NCBI GenBank assembly: GCA_019802505.1
Contig: JAFMOC010000442.1
Location: forward strand, 228,501-292,500
DNA from: Corydoras sp. C115
Taxonomy: Eukaryota > Chordata > Actinopteri > Siluriformes > Callichthyidae
Direction of reading: 5' to 3'
DNA: 64,000 nucleotides
The notes beneath the pieces are model-generated. The model was given only the letters and a program-made list of their open reading frames with translations. It was not told where the DNA came from and ran no database searches. The position numbers and the translations under genes were made by a program. Each line of letters opens with the position of its first letter. Positions within the stretch are counted from its first letter, which is position 1. Shown here in pieces: positions 51,370 through 63,703 of this stretch.

Positions 51370-51955
51370 GGGAGAAACACCCAGGACAGGACGCCAATCT
51401 ATCGCTGGACACTATCGCTTTGCTCTGCCTCCAAGGCTCTCCCCTCTCGGCGTCTCTCTGTGTCAGCACAGAGCCCATCCAGGGGAGAATGTCTCAGGCA
51501 CTGGGCAGATACACCCAGGACAGGGGGGCAATCTATCGCTGGACACACACTCGCTCACACAAACACACACTATATTGGGCAATTTGGAAAATTCAATGGA
51601 CTTAGGGCGTGGTAGCTCAGTGGTCAGGGCGTTGGGCTGTCAATTTGAAGGTTGTGGGTTCAAATCCCAGGTCCACTGCAGTTACCAATGTAGGTCCTTG
51701 AGCGAGAACCTTAACCCTCATTGCTCCAGGGATGTTGTGATGAACCCTGTGCTCACCTTGTAAGTCGCTTTGGATAAAAGCGTCCAATAAATGACCAGAT
51801 GTCAATGTCAATGACTTGATCCATGTTTTTGGACTGTGGGAGGAAACCGGAGAACCCGGAGGAAACCCACGCGGACACGGGGCGAACATGGAAATTGGGA
51901 TTCGAATCTGGGCGAGGAGAATGTGCTGACCACTAAGCCCCCGTGCCGCCCTCAG
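51370..51955. mobile_element. SINE (-) interrupted by tRNA-derived SINE copy 2 (+)
   Basis: Main-family SINE parts at 51370-51604 and 51804-51955. The tRNA-type SINE at 51605-51803 is flanked by CAATGGACTT / CAATGACTT. Confidence 0.83.
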
Positions 51956-52495
51956 CTCAACATGACAGACTTTATTAACAAGAAAGCTCAGTTTAATGAT
52001 GAGACTCGCTCATGGACCTGCAGACAAATCTCAGCACACAGCAGTTCTCTCCTCTCTGCGTCTCTCTGTGTCCCACCTGTCTTTAAACCTTTAATAGGCA
52101 CAGACAAACACTTAAACACGTCCCAGGTGACGGCCATCGCCGTACTCGATTCCCCGGCTCAGCCTCATTCACAAAGTCACGCTTGATCGCAGCTTCATGT
52201 ACAAAAAAAACAGCTGAAGCTAAAGAATAATAAAATAATGCGAAGACACCAGACATCACAGTAATTAGCTAATTGGTCGTCCTCTCATCCAAACCACAGG
52301 ATTTAATATGCAGTCAGTGTTAATTCATACTAATAAAAACTAAAATGTAATTATTTTTATATCTCTATCAAAAGACCAGTGGGCCTCCTAATCTTTGACT
52401 TGATTTGAGCTGATATTATGAGGTGTTCTACAAAGGTTCTATTCCTCCACCTCCTCCATCACACCTGTCTTACTGGTATGCTGACATCATCTTAA
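51956..52495. other. Unique sequence
   Basis: No recognised exon or repeat. Confidence 0.4.
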
Positions 52496-52499
52496 ACAT

Positions 52500-52852
52500 T
52501 CATTCATTCATTCATCCATTATCTTCCGCTTTATCCTCTATTAGGGTCGCGGTGGGGTTCCCCATGCCCATCCAGGGGAGAACGTTTCGGGCGCTGGGCA
52601 GATAGACCCAGGACAGGGCGCCAATCCATCGCTGGGCACACACTCACTCACACAGACACACTCTATATGGGGCAATTTGGAGAATTCAATTGACCTTGAT
52701 CCATGTTTTTGGACTGTGGGAGGAAAGCGGAGAACCCGGAGGAAACCCACGCGGCCACGTGGAGAACATGGAAACTCCACCCAGATTGGGATTCGAACCG
52801 GGAATCCTTAGAGCTAAGAGAACATGCCAAACCACTAAGCCACCGTGCCGCC
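52500..52852 (-). mobile_element. Full SINE
   Basis: Flank ATCATCTTAAAC on the left and GATCTTAAACTT on the right share ATCTTAAAC, a target duplication. Confidence 0.87.
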
Positions 52853-52918
52853 GATCTTAAACTTTAATGGACTGTCGTTAGCTATCTGTTATAAATTTGA
52901 ATGAATTAACACTGACTG

Positions 52919-53596
52919 AGGGCGGCACGGTGGCTTAGTGGTTTAGCATGTTCACCTCTCAGGATTAGGGATTCCCCGGTTCGAATCCCAATCTGGGTGG
53001 AGTTTCCATGTTCTCCCCGTGTCCGCGTGGGTTTCCTCCGGGTTCTCCGGTTTCCTCCCACAGCCCAAAAACATGGATCAAGTTAATTGAGTTCTCCAAA
53101 TTGCCCCATATAGAGTGTGTATATGTCAGTAAGTGTGTGCCCAGTGATAGATTGCCCCCCCTGTCCTGGGTGTATCTGCCCGGCGCCCGAAACCTTCTCC
53201 CCTGGATGGGCATGGGGAACCCCCCCCCCCCCCCCCGCGACCCTAATAGAGGATAAAGCGGAAGATAATGGATGGATGGAAGTCTCGTCTTGTAACATCT
53301 GGTACACAGTGAGTTGAAATGGCTGGTAATGGTCTCAGCGCTGGGGATCCAGGTTCAAATCCCAATCTGGGTGGAGTTTCCATGTTCTCCCCGTGTCCGC
53401 GTGGGTTTCCTCCGGGTTCTCCGGTTTCCTGCCACAGCCCAAAAACATGGATCAAGTCAATTGAGTTCTCCAAATTGCCCCATATAGAGTGTATCTGTGT
53501 GAGTGAGTGAGTGTGTGCCCAGTGATAGATTGGCGTCCTGTCCTGGGTGTATCTGCCCAGCGCCCGAAACGTTCTCCCCTGGATGGGCATGGGGAA
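52919..53596 (+). mobile_element. Two SINE copies
   Basis: 52919-53279 (full; C run at 53221-53236) and 53335-53596 (both ends truncated). Confidence 0.85.
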
Positions 53597-54014
53597 CATA
53601 TTAAACCCTGTGGTTCGGTTGACCAATTAGCCAATCGTTGTGAAGACCGGTGTCTTCGTTTGGTCTTATTATTCTTTATTTGTGTTATTGTACATATTTT
53701 AATAATAAATCATAGACGACATCCCTGCAGGGTGCATACTGATCGTGCAAGCTAAACTTTAAAGGTAGTGGACGATCCCCAGAAATGCCTTAAGGGCCTG
53801 AGAGTCAAAATGCATCGCGTTCTGATTTCTCATGCGAGCTGCGTGCCGTGTCAGTCAGCATTACGTGTTCACAGCATCTGAGCGCAGGACTCGAATGTCA
53901 GCTGCGGGACCGACTCTCGCTTCATCACAACACCTTTCCGAATTCTCCGTACTGCAGTTGTGCGTTTGTGTTTCCGTCTCCCGAACCCTGCGCTCTGTTT
54001 CTCTGCGCAGACCC

Positions 54015-54344
54015 ATGGCCAAGTGGTTGAAAGACTACCTAAATTTTGGCAGCAGGAAAGGACCTCCGCAGCCACCCAAGCCCGATTACACGGAAAGCGA
54101 GATCCTGCGAGCGTACCGTGCCCAAAAGGAGCTGGACTTCGAGGACCCGTACGAACCCTCCATCAGGACTCACAATGGCTCGGGGACCTCCGAGGCGTTC
54201 CCAGCCTTCGGCACCGTGCTGGCGAACGGCGTGGAGGTGAAGATCGTCTCCCCGAAACACAGACTGATAAAAGTGGAATCTCAAGAATTCAACCGCTGCA
54301 AAATCCCGCTGGGCGTCGTGTCCTTCGAGGAACCTCATGTGCCC
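54015..54344 (+). CDS. shd: shd coding exon 1
   Basis: 330 nt (110 codons), ends ...FEEPHVP, donor GTAAGT. The exon probably begins at 54011 after a pyrimidine-rich acceptor, with only 4 nt of 5'UTR before the ATG. Confidence 0.94.
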
Positions 54345-57300
54345 GTAAGTCCCGGTTTCGCTTCGTTGGCACATCGGCCGAATCGACGATCGACACGCAC
54401 TGCACTTTCGTCGGGAGTGCGTCATTATAATAACGGTAACGGTGGCACGACGGCGCCGTTAAAGCCGGAGCATTCATTCATTCATTCATTATCTCCCGCT
54501 TTATCCTCTATTAGGGTCGCGGTGGGGGGGGGGTTCCCATGCCCATCCAGGGGAGAACGTTTCGGACACTGGGCAGATACACCCAGGACAGGGCGCCAAT
54601 CTATCACTGGACACACACTCACTCACTCACACACACAGACACACTCTATATGGGGCATTTTGGAGAACTCAATTGACTTGATCCATGTTTTCGGACTGTG
54701 GGAGGAAACCGGAGAACCCGGAGGAAACCCACGCGGACACGGGGAGAACATGGAAACTCCACCCAGATGGGGATTCGAACCGGGAATCCCTAGCGCTGAG
54801 AGGAGAACATGCTAAACCACTAAGCCACCGTGCCGCCCAAGCTGGAGCGTATGTATGTATGTGTGTGTGTGTGTATGTATATATATGTGTGTGTGTGGAG
54901 CGGCACGGTGGCTTAGTGGTTTAGCACGTTCTCCTCTCAGCACTAGGGATTCCCGGTTCGAATCCCCATCTGGGTGGAGTTTCCATGTTCTCCCCGTGTC
55001 CGCGTGGGTTTCCTCCGGGTTCTCCGGTTTCCTCCCACAGTCCAAAAACAGGGATCAAGTCAATTGAGTTCTCCAAATTGCCCCATATAGAGTGTGTCTG
55101 TGTGAGTGTGTGTGTGTCCAGCGATGGATTGGCGCCCTGTCCTGGGTCTATCTGCCCAGCGCCCGAAACGTTCTCCCCTGGATGGGCATGGGGAACCCCA
55201 CCGCGACCCTAATAGAGGATAAAGCAGATCCCTAATGTATCTCATAACTTGCGTTTATTTAGTAATACAGCCGATAGAAATTGCATTAGCAGTACATCTT
55301 TATTGATCAGGGCACCGTCTAGCAGCGGTGTTGTGTCCAGCTGATGCTTTGTCTTTCGTTCTGGGCTTCCTGCCCGCTGATGCTAAAAATAGTGATTTCT
55401 GGCATAGAAAGTTGACATCTCAGTAAATGATGCTTTTAAAACGCATATACGCAGCGATGCTGCTGTTCCAGATTCAAGAAAATTTTCCATCCATCCATTA
55501 TCTCCCGCTTTATCCTCTATTAGGGTCACGGGGGGGGGGTTCCCCATGTCCATCCAGGGTAGAACGTTTCGGGCGCTGGGCAGATACACCCAGGACAGGG
55601 TGCCAATCTATCGCTAGGCACACACTCACTCACACAGACACACTCTATATGGGGCAATTTGGAGAACTCAATTGACTTGATCCATGTTTTTGGACTGTGG
55701 GAGGAAACCGGAGAACCCGGAGGAAACCCACGCGGACACGGGGAGAACATGGAAACTCCACCCAGATAGGGATTCGAACCGGGAATCTCTAGCGCTGAGA
55801 GGAGAACATGCTAAACACTAAGCCACAATGCCGCCAATATACAGCTATGAATATATATATAATATACAACTACACATATAAATATAATATAGAATATTTG
55901 AACTATAAATATAATATATAAATATATGTATATACAGTATATAAAATAAATTTAAGAATATATATATATATATATATATATATACGCTATATATATAAAT
56001 AAAGTAGTATAGTTTACCATTTTCTTTTGGGTGAACACATGGCTTGGCATAGATAAACGTTTTCCATAGCAGATAAGTGGTTTCCACTCATAGAAAACAT
56101 GGCTTGTCTGCCCAAAGTTAATCACACTGTTAATAGTTGACTCTGTGGTCAACCGGGACTGCAACGTGCAGCAGTTCCTCTCCTCGCCGGTCTGTAATGA
56201 CCGCTGGCTCACAGACAAAAAAACCCAAACAAACTAAAAGACGCAGCTGAGAATGGCTCTGTGGTTAAATGCGCAGCTCGTATTTAAATCGATGCTTTCG
56301 ATTGGTTGAAATCTCGCGAATGTGTAACTGAAGGTATTACATTTACATTACATTTGGTCATTTATTGGACGCTTTTATCCAAAGCGACTTACAAGGTGAG
56401 CACAGGGTTCATCACAACATCCCTGGAGCAATGAGGGTTAAGGGTCTCGCTCAAGAAAAGAAAGCGTTTAGGAGACACTTTCAAGAAAGTGTCTCCTAAA
56501 GAGTGTTTCAGTGGGCCGGACCTTACGTTAATGTACGTCTACAAGAACGGCCAATTTCCCAGTTAGGCTTCTGAAACATCACGTCCTAGACGTGCTTAGG
56601 ATCCTCGATCCCATATTTTTGGGTTGGATCCCCGCCCAACTATTAATAGTTCCCTTGAACTATAGAAAGTCACTCCGACACCTTTCTTGAGTGGATATAA
56701 GATTTACTTACTCAGAATGTCCACCACTTTTTCTTTTGAGAATCAGGCGGGAATCACACGCGGAGCTCCGACCGCACCTCACTCTGGTGGTACTTTCCCT
56801 TCTCTCGTGGGGTTCCCGTTTTCCAGCTTAGTCCAAGACTAAGGAGCGTCCTCAGTGGGTTTCAGTCGGTGCTGCCGCGGCGATCCTCGCTGTTCCTGCC
56901 GACAACGCCAATTTCTGTGGTGGAAATAATATTCTCGTGAGACAATGCATATTAAAAGAAGTGATATTTATTAAAGAAAGATAAAAGACAAAACAAAAGA
57001 GAATGAGAGAGCGTAAGGAAAATCCTACCCCACTCTCTGACAAGTTATCAGAGAGCCCCACTATTTACATCATGCGTGCAGAGCAGTTGCTGAAATCTTC
57101 TCTGCGACCTTCAATAGCTTGTTTGACAAACAAAAATGTCTGAATAGTGCGGACGTGGATCTCAGTTCTGTCTGCGTGGTTTTATTGCAATGGTTAAACA
57201 GCAGACTGACCCTACTAAATGTCAACATGAATTAGTGTAATCATATCATCATAATAAGACATCATAATAAGACATAATAACCATAGAAGTTTCTTCATAG

Positions 57301-60300
57301 TTATATGCAAACACAAATGTTTAAGATGAATCATATTATACATAGTAAAATGACATTATACATAGTTAAATGACATTAAACATAGTAAAATCACATTATA
57401 CATAGTAAAATGACATTATACATAGTTAAATGACATTATACATAGTTAAATGACATTATACATAGTTAAATGACATTATACATAGTTAAATCATATTTTC
57501 CTTCACAGGGTCTCGCTCAAAGACCCACATTGGTAACTTCAGTGGACCTGGGATTTGAACCCACAACCTTCAGATTGATAGCCCAACGCCCTAACCACTG
57601 AACTACAGCGCCGTCATGTATGAGGGTATGTCTGTATGTAGGCTCAGCTGATGATACGTTTTGGAAAGCGTACACATTGGGCGCACGGTCTGCTCGTGAT
57701 TATGCCACAGCGAGAGTTCAGCGTAGAGAGGTACTGGAATGTATTATTATCATCAACGTTTTGAGGTCAATGAAATATTGAGGCTGAGTGAAGCCGGGAG
57801 GGTGGAGGGTGGAGGGTGGGGTGGGGGGGCGGGTGCTTTGAGCTCATTAATTCACAAGCTGAATATAATCCGTATGACTTCCAGTACAGATGTATCCTCT
57901 TTCAAGCTTCTGTATCCATTAGAGAGCATGCTCCTGTCTTTCTGACCGTGTTTGAAAAGCAACTTCGATCTCACTGACGTAGACGAGTTTGTTGAAACGC
58001 TCGAGACAAGTGTGGTTTCGCATGACCTACGATTTGTGAGCCGACCGAAATGCCGTTTATGAAATCTTATACGCCACCGATGTTCACTCACCAACCACCA
58101 ACCACCGGGGCAGTTGTAAGTTTGTGGTTAAGGAACAAGCCCTGCGTCCTGAAGGTCCCCGGTCTCATCAGGTACCATGGCTGACGTGTTATTAAGCGTT
58201 ATCGGTTATTACGTCAGCGGAGAACAGTTTTAGATCATGACTCGACTTTGTTACTTTACAAGAAATTTACTAGTAAATACTAAAGTTAATAAATAGTGTA
58301 TATCATTGAAATCTCCATACCTTCCTTATATTCTAGATTTCCCATCCATCCATTATGTTCCACTTTATCCTCTATTAGGGTTGCGGGTGGGGGGAGGGTC
58401 CCCATGCCCATCCAGGGAGAAGGACTTGGGCACTGGGCAGATACACCAAGGACAGGGTGCCAATCTATCACTGGGCACACACTCATTCACACAGACACAC
58501 TCTATATGGGGCAATTTGGAGTTGGCCTTGATCAATGTTTTTGGACTGTGGGAGGAAACCGGAGAACCCGGAGGAAACCCACGCGGACACGGGGAGAACA
58601 TGGAAACTCCACCCAGATTGGAACTCGAACCGGGAATCCCTAGTGCTGAGAGGAGAACATGCTAAACCACTAAGCCACCGTGCCCATTCTAGATTTTTTC
58701 ATTCATTCATCCATCCATCCATTATCTCCCGCTTTATCCTCTATTAGGGTCGCGGTGGGGGTCCCCATGCCCATCCAGGGGAGAACGTCTCGGGCGCTGG
58801 GCAGATAGACCCAGGACAGGGGGGCAATCTATCACTGGGCACACACTTACTCACACACACACACTCTATATGGGGCAATTTGGAGAACTCAATTCACTTG
58901 ATCCATGTTTTTGGACTGTGGGAGGAAACCGGAGAACCCGGAGAAAACCCACGCGGACACGGGGAGAACATGGAAACTCCACCCAGATGGGGATTCGAAC
59001 CGGGAATCCCTAGTGCTGAGAGGAGAACATGCTAAACCACTAAGCCACCGTGCCGCCCCAAATGTAATGTAATGTTTGAATAAGACCATCACTTATAGTT
59101 CTTACCGTTCGCCTCTCAGAACTAGGGATTCCCGGTTCGAATCCCCATCTGGGTGGAGTTTCCATGTTCTCCCCGTGTCCGCGTGGGTTTCCTCCGGGTT
59201 CTCCGGTTTCCTCCCACAGTCCAAAAACATGGATCAAGTCCATTGAGTTCTCCAAATTGCCCCATATAGAGTGTGTCTGTGTGAGTGAGTGTGTGCCCAG
59301 CGATGGATTGGCGCCCTGTCCTGGGTGTATCTGCCCAGCGCCCGAGACGTTCTCCCCTGGATAGGCATGGGGAACCCCCCCCCCCCCACGACCCTAATAG
59401 AGGATCAAGCAGAAGATAATGAATGAATGAATAATAGTTCTTACTGCTTGATTTTCTTCAATGGTTTCAGCGTTTTTCTCCTAAAATCATTTAATGATGC
59501 TGCATCTTCTGTCTGAGGGGCGTTCAGCTTGTCACTGCCGAAGAAAGATTTGGAATTAAATGGGTTTTTTCACCTCAATTCATACAGCTCTTCATCCAGA
59601 CTCATGTTCTGTCTCAATTCCCCTCTTATCTTCTCTTTATTTGCGATTTTTTTTACATTGCTAGCTCATGGTCTTTGAGGTTTTTTTTTTTTTTCCCCCT
59701 AAAGCCGCTAATAAGCACTTAATTCTTGGCAAAACATCTTCTTTTCTGCACCTTTTGTGTCGATTCGCAACCCTCAGGCAACCCTCAACCCCCACCGCCC
59801 ACTTCACAATTCTTCTGTTCTCTCTCTCATCTTGTCTTTTGTTCGCAGACAATGCTTGATCTCCGTTTTCCCTCCCTCCCTCTCCCTAGGTGGTTCCGTC
59901 CGCACCGGCGGTTGGCGACACGGATTATTCGGACCCATTCGACGCTCGCCCGGATCCACGGGTACGGCACGGCTGGGAGCCCAGCTCCATAGACAACAGC
60001 AACAGCTACATGGAGCCATTCGAGGCCCAGAGAGTCATTACGGGTGAGGAGCTTTCCCCATCGCTCGAGTTTCAGCGGTTTAGGAAGTGTGCCGAGTGCG
60101 TGAGGGGCATTAACACGGCCATTAAAGCAAGGTGAGGCATTAGCATGGAAACGCTTCCACTCAGGGGAGCCAGGCCCGAGATCCTGACGTTTCCGTCGAC
60201 TGCATTAAGGATGTGCATTAAGGGAGTTTGAGAGTTTATTCTTGAGGTGTTCAATCCTGAACAGAAAATGCTGAGTTGGCATAAACTCAATAAAACAGGG

Positions 60301-60725
60301 GTTTTAATGAACTGTTAAGCCCTTGACATCTCCGTTTCATTTTCATGCCTGTTTTTTGGCAGTGGATGGATTTTATTTGTTTTTATTTTATTTTATTTAT
60401 TTTACAAGATAATCGATTGGTAGTTGCTTTTGTCGTCCTCTGTAAATAATAAACCTTTTTTTTTTGTCCGTCTCTGTGTTCATGATGACATTAACAGAAC
60501 TGTGGGACTGTGTTGGTGTCCCCGCAGAGTTGCAGCATGGCTCCGATCAGATGCGAGGGAACCCTCAGCTGTACGACAGTCCGTACGAAGAGCGAGGACG
60601 AGTTCAAGCCGTTTTGCCCGACGAGGAGCGGGAGAGCCGACTGCCCCAGGACGACGAGAGGCCCGCCGACGAGTATGACCAGCCCTGGGAGTGGAAGAAG
60701 GAGAACATCTCCAAAGCCTTAGCTG
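54015..60725 (+). CDS. shd: SHD-type SH2 adaptor (SHB family), 5' three coding exons
   Basis: Cytoplasmic adaptor with tyrosine motifs in the N-terminal half and a C-terminal SH2 domain in the complete protein. Three exons (330, 154, 198 nt) give 227 codons in phase. MAKWLKDYLNFG and YTESEILRAYRAQKELDFED match SHD, as do SPKHRLIKVE and the DDERPADEYDQPWEWKK region. Tyrosine motifs of YxxP type: Y123 (YSDP), Y150 (YMEP), Y177 (YDSP); these fit phosphorylation-dependent SH2 partners. No SH2 exon is visible up to 64000, so the 3' end is off-window. Start: the family MAKWL Met at 54015. An in-frame upstream ATG at 53832 exists, but a good acceptor (tttctctgcgcag, ending 54010) suggests that the upstream sequence is intron. 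Human SHD also neighbours YJU2. Confidence 0.94.
54473..55228. mobile_element. Head-to-head inverted SINE pair in shd intron 1
   Basis: 54473-54838 (-) and 54900-55228 (+), separated by 60 bp of TGTATG repeats; starts about 130 bp after exon 1. Confidence 0.87.
55488..55834 (-). mobile_element. Full SINE
   Basis: shd intron 1; followed by AT-rich sequence to 55995. Confidence 0.87.
55835..56335. other. AT-rich then unique intron sequence
   Basis: TATATA-rich with (AT)n at 55960-55983; no exon recognised. Confidence 0.4.
56467..56500. repeat. Perfect hairpin, 16-bp arms
   Basis: TTTAGGAGACACTTTC and its exact reverse complement, separated by AA. Confidence 0.95.
57336..57492. repeat. 20-bp tandem repeat
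   Basis: About eight units of TGACATTATACATAGTTAAA with variants. Confidence 0.93.
57619..58340. other. Unique intron sequence with G-tract
   Basis: G-rich run 57798-57837; a SINE remnant may lie near 58105-58190. No exon recognised. Confidence 0.45.
58343..59430. mobile_element. Three SINE copies in shd intron 1
   Basis: 58343-58685 (-), 58699-59056 (-) and 59103-59430 (+). The first two follow each other with near-identical CATTCTAGATTT / ATTCTAGATTTC flanks. Confidence 0.85.
59890..60043 (+). CDS. shd: shd coding exon 2
   Basis: 154 nt after CTCCCTAG, donor GTGAGG. Contains DTDYSDPFDARP and SYMEPFEAQRVIT, matching the tyrosine-motif region of SHD. Preceded by a 5.5-kb intron. Confidence 0.93.
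60528..60725 (+). CDS. shd: shd coding exon 3
   Basis: 198 nt after GTCCCCGCAG, donor GTGAGT. Contains QLYDSPYEERGR and then DDERPADEYDQPWEWKKENI, a stretch nearly identical in human SHD. Confidence 0.95.
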
Positions 60726-60978
60726 GTGAGTTCTGCAGTCCTGAACCGTATGTGGACATCAATTAAAAGGGCAAAGAAGTGCTTGTTGAAAATGACTCCA
60801 TCTCTTTTGTTTTGTCTTCAATACATTTTTTGGCTTCTTCACATCCACAGTATCTGCATTTGGCGGTGTGGTTGATTCGCTCGATTCGGTTGCAGAGCAG
60901 TTAGTTAATTAATTTGTAAATACTATCTATGTTAATACCACACGGAAAATGTAAGGATTTTCATAAAACAACCTCATC

Positions 60979-61064
<86 letters not shown>

Positions 61065-61171
61065 TATTACACAGAATGTAAGTGGAATTACGCACTGAGA
61101 AACCACAAAGTAGACGTGTTATATTTATTTTATTATTTATATATTTTTAAGCTGTATAAACCCTCTCCACT

Positions 61172-61232
<61 letters not shown>

Positions 61233-62650
61233 CTTTCCCACAATCTACATAATTTTAACAGCATACATTATATACACTCACAATATGGTTAAAAATTAGA
61301 TACATATTTTAAAGAAATAAATATAAATAATACAGAGAAGTTGCAATAAGTAAACCATGATATGGCGAGGGGGAAAACTAACAAAAAATCCCCCAGAAAT
61401 GACGAGCAGTATTTACTTAAGTAATAAAATATTATTATATTATTATTATTATTAGGTTTTGTCATGTTTGTATATTATATATTTGTAAAGATTAAATTGT
61501 TCGCAGGCTGTTCAAAAGCTCAGTCAATCTGATACCGTATAACTTTCAGTGAAAACTGTTTTTTTTATCCGTCACCTCCCCCACCTCCTATTTAAAGGGG
61601 GCATTTTACGGAGGTGAATTCCCCCCCTTTCCGTTTTCAAAGATCCATTCCAGGCACTGGCTTCACTGACAGCTGAGAGTGCAGGGACTAAAGATCCACA
61701 GCTTGTTGAACGGGGGAGGAGCACATCAGCCTGCAGCTCTAGAGGGAAAAGAAAAGTCCAGAATGGAACAACCTTTGCCCTAAACGTTTATACGGATGGA
61801 GTACTACAACCAAATTTAGATGTGTTTACCGTACACACTGGGGGGACAGAATATGTAATGTGGGGAATGTGGATTGTCCTCGTGGGATTGCCTTGGATTG
61901 TCGTGAATAAATCTTGATTGAGCCAGTTGTTCGATTCCAGGCTCGTAATTTTAGCGAAAGGTTAATCCAGCAGCTGTCCAAACCTCGCCCCGCTCCATCC
62001 CCGCCCTCTGAAACTCATTTCAGTTATACTTCGCCTGGCTCCTGTTTCATCGCATGACCCCAGCTCTGGCGTTGGGAGAGGGAAGAATGTAGCAGCTGGT
62101 AGGTATGAAACGAGCCTGAGCGAACTTCAGTGCTGACTGCGTCACATTTTATATGACCTTAGTCCATCCTCCGGCCTGGACGGTGAAACTAAACGGTGGT
62201 GGGAGCATCTTTTGTGGCTTGTTCCTGGGTGGCCCGGTCCGCTGCAGTGTGGGAAGAATTAAACAATGGCCGGTGGGTCTCCGCGAAGACGTGTGAACAC
62301 ACAGGGGTTGGGCCGACAGATGTTGGGGGAGATGTGTAAAGGAAAGGGAGGAGAACGGCTTAAAATGGGGATGGCATGGAGGTGGGATTTCTTTTGCTTT
62401 TTCGAGCGCTAAATTTGATGCTGTCACTTGAGAGGGGCGTTTAAACATTTAAGACCTTTTTAAGGTCATCGCATTAGGAGCACGACTCGCCCGCCCCTTG
62501 ATCACATGCATCGGCTTGTTTCCACTCTCAGATTTTTTTAAAAATATTTTTTATATATAAAATATTTTTATTTTTTATTTTTGGTGATTTAGTTTACCTT
62601 TATCTTCTTTTAGAACTTGGCTTTTTTTTAAATTTGCAGTCAAATATGTG
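60726..62650. other. shd: shd intron 3 sequence with (AT)n tracts
   Basis: (AT)n at 60981-61060 and 61177-61229; the rest is unique. No SH2-type exon was recognised in any frame. Confidence 0.6.
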
Positions 62651-62654
62651 CAAA

Positions 62655-62996
62655 CCGGTGGCTTTGCACGTTCGCCTCTCAGCACTAGGGATTCCCGGTT
62701 CGAATCCCCATCTGGGTGGAGTTTCCATGTTCTCCCCGTGTCTGCGTGGGTTTCCTCCGGGTTCTCCGGTTTCCTCCCGCAGTCCAAAAACATGGATCAA
62801 GTCAATTGAGTTCTCCAAATTGCCCCATATAGAGTGTGTATGCGTGAGTGAGTGTGTGCCCAATGATAGATTGGCGTCCTGTCCTGGGTCTATCTGCCCA
62901 GCGCCCGAAACGTTCTCCCCTGGATGGGCATGGGGAACCCCCCCCCCCCCCCCCCGACCCTAATAGAGGATAAAGCTGAAGATAATGAATGAATGA
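62655..62996 (+). mobile_element. SINE with incomplete head
   Basis: C run 62938-62955; tail (GAAT)n. Confidence 0.85.
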
Positions 62997-63703
62997 ATAT
63001 GTGCAAACATATAGGAAGTTCCAAAAGGCTTACGAACTTTAAAGCACCGCTGTGTGGATCTGTAATGATGGGCTACTCGACAGCTTTTTTGTACTACACT
63101 TTTCACGTGTTTAGAATAGTTATGCGAAACCTTACAGCTCTATAATGCTTCCAGTCATTATGTTCCACTGCTCTTGGCTCGGTGACACAGCCGCTGCGAG
63201 CCTGTCTGATAGTAAGCGCTAAATCAGTCTGACAGTCCTTCAGGGCCGTGACTCACTATAACAGAAAGGGACCTGTTCACGGTCTCAGTGAAGTTCAGAC
63301 CTTCTGCTCATTTCTGTTTTTTTTAAATAAAAAAACTCATTCATTGCTTCACTTAATTCTATTTCAGTTTTAAATTCGAATGAATTTTTAAAAAGTAAAA
63401 ACTTAAAGGATTATAATGACGCTGTGCCTTGAACACTCCATGCAAATACGGCACCGTTGCATCACTGAGAGTTTCTCAGTTCATGTCGTGTACAACATGG
63501 TGTATACATACTAAACATCAGTTTATCAGCAAAAGTGTTGTGTAAATTTGCCGTGTATGCCGTGTTGACCATCCTTTTGCTCACATTAACACAACACAAC
63601 CCCAAGCAGATTACGGGAGTGCTTGTATATATCAAGTCTGCTGTCAAGAGCCCAGCCCCACCAATTCCTTTCTTACTTTTTTAATTTGCAGGCATAATTC
63701 TAC
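62997..63703. other. Unique intron sequence
   Basis: No exon or repeat recognised. Confidence 0.4.

Larger units (their letters stand above)
56455..57507 (-). mobile_element. Inserted element, possibly LTR-derived
   Basis: On the minus strand it starts TGTGAAGG, and about 590 bp later reads CCACCACA followed by AATTGGCGTTGTCGGCAGG, which resembles an LTR end plus primer-binding site. There is no coding region, and the 13-bp flanking duplication is too long for LTR integration, so the class is uncertain. Confidence 0.4.
56337..57618 (-). mobile_element. tRNA-derived SINE copy 3, split by a 1.05-kb insertion
   Basis: SINE tail at 56337-56454 and head at 57508-57618 (minus). The sequence GGGTCTCGCTCAA is present on both sides of the insert (56442-56454 and 57508-57520), a 13-bp duplication. 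Confidence 0.82.

Noticed and set aside
53832..54014. N-terminal extension of shd from an upstream in-frame ATG
   Set aside because: The family start is MAKWL at 54015, and a good 3' splice site at 54010 suggests that the upstream part is intron.
54345..54815. Continuation of the shd frame past exon 1 into a SINE
   Set aside because: The donor GTAAGT at 54345 and the homologous exon at 59890 show that this is intron.
59668..60019. Overlapping frames on both strands near shd exon 2
   Set aside because: Shadows of the real exon (59890-60043) and its pyrimidine-rich acceptor region.
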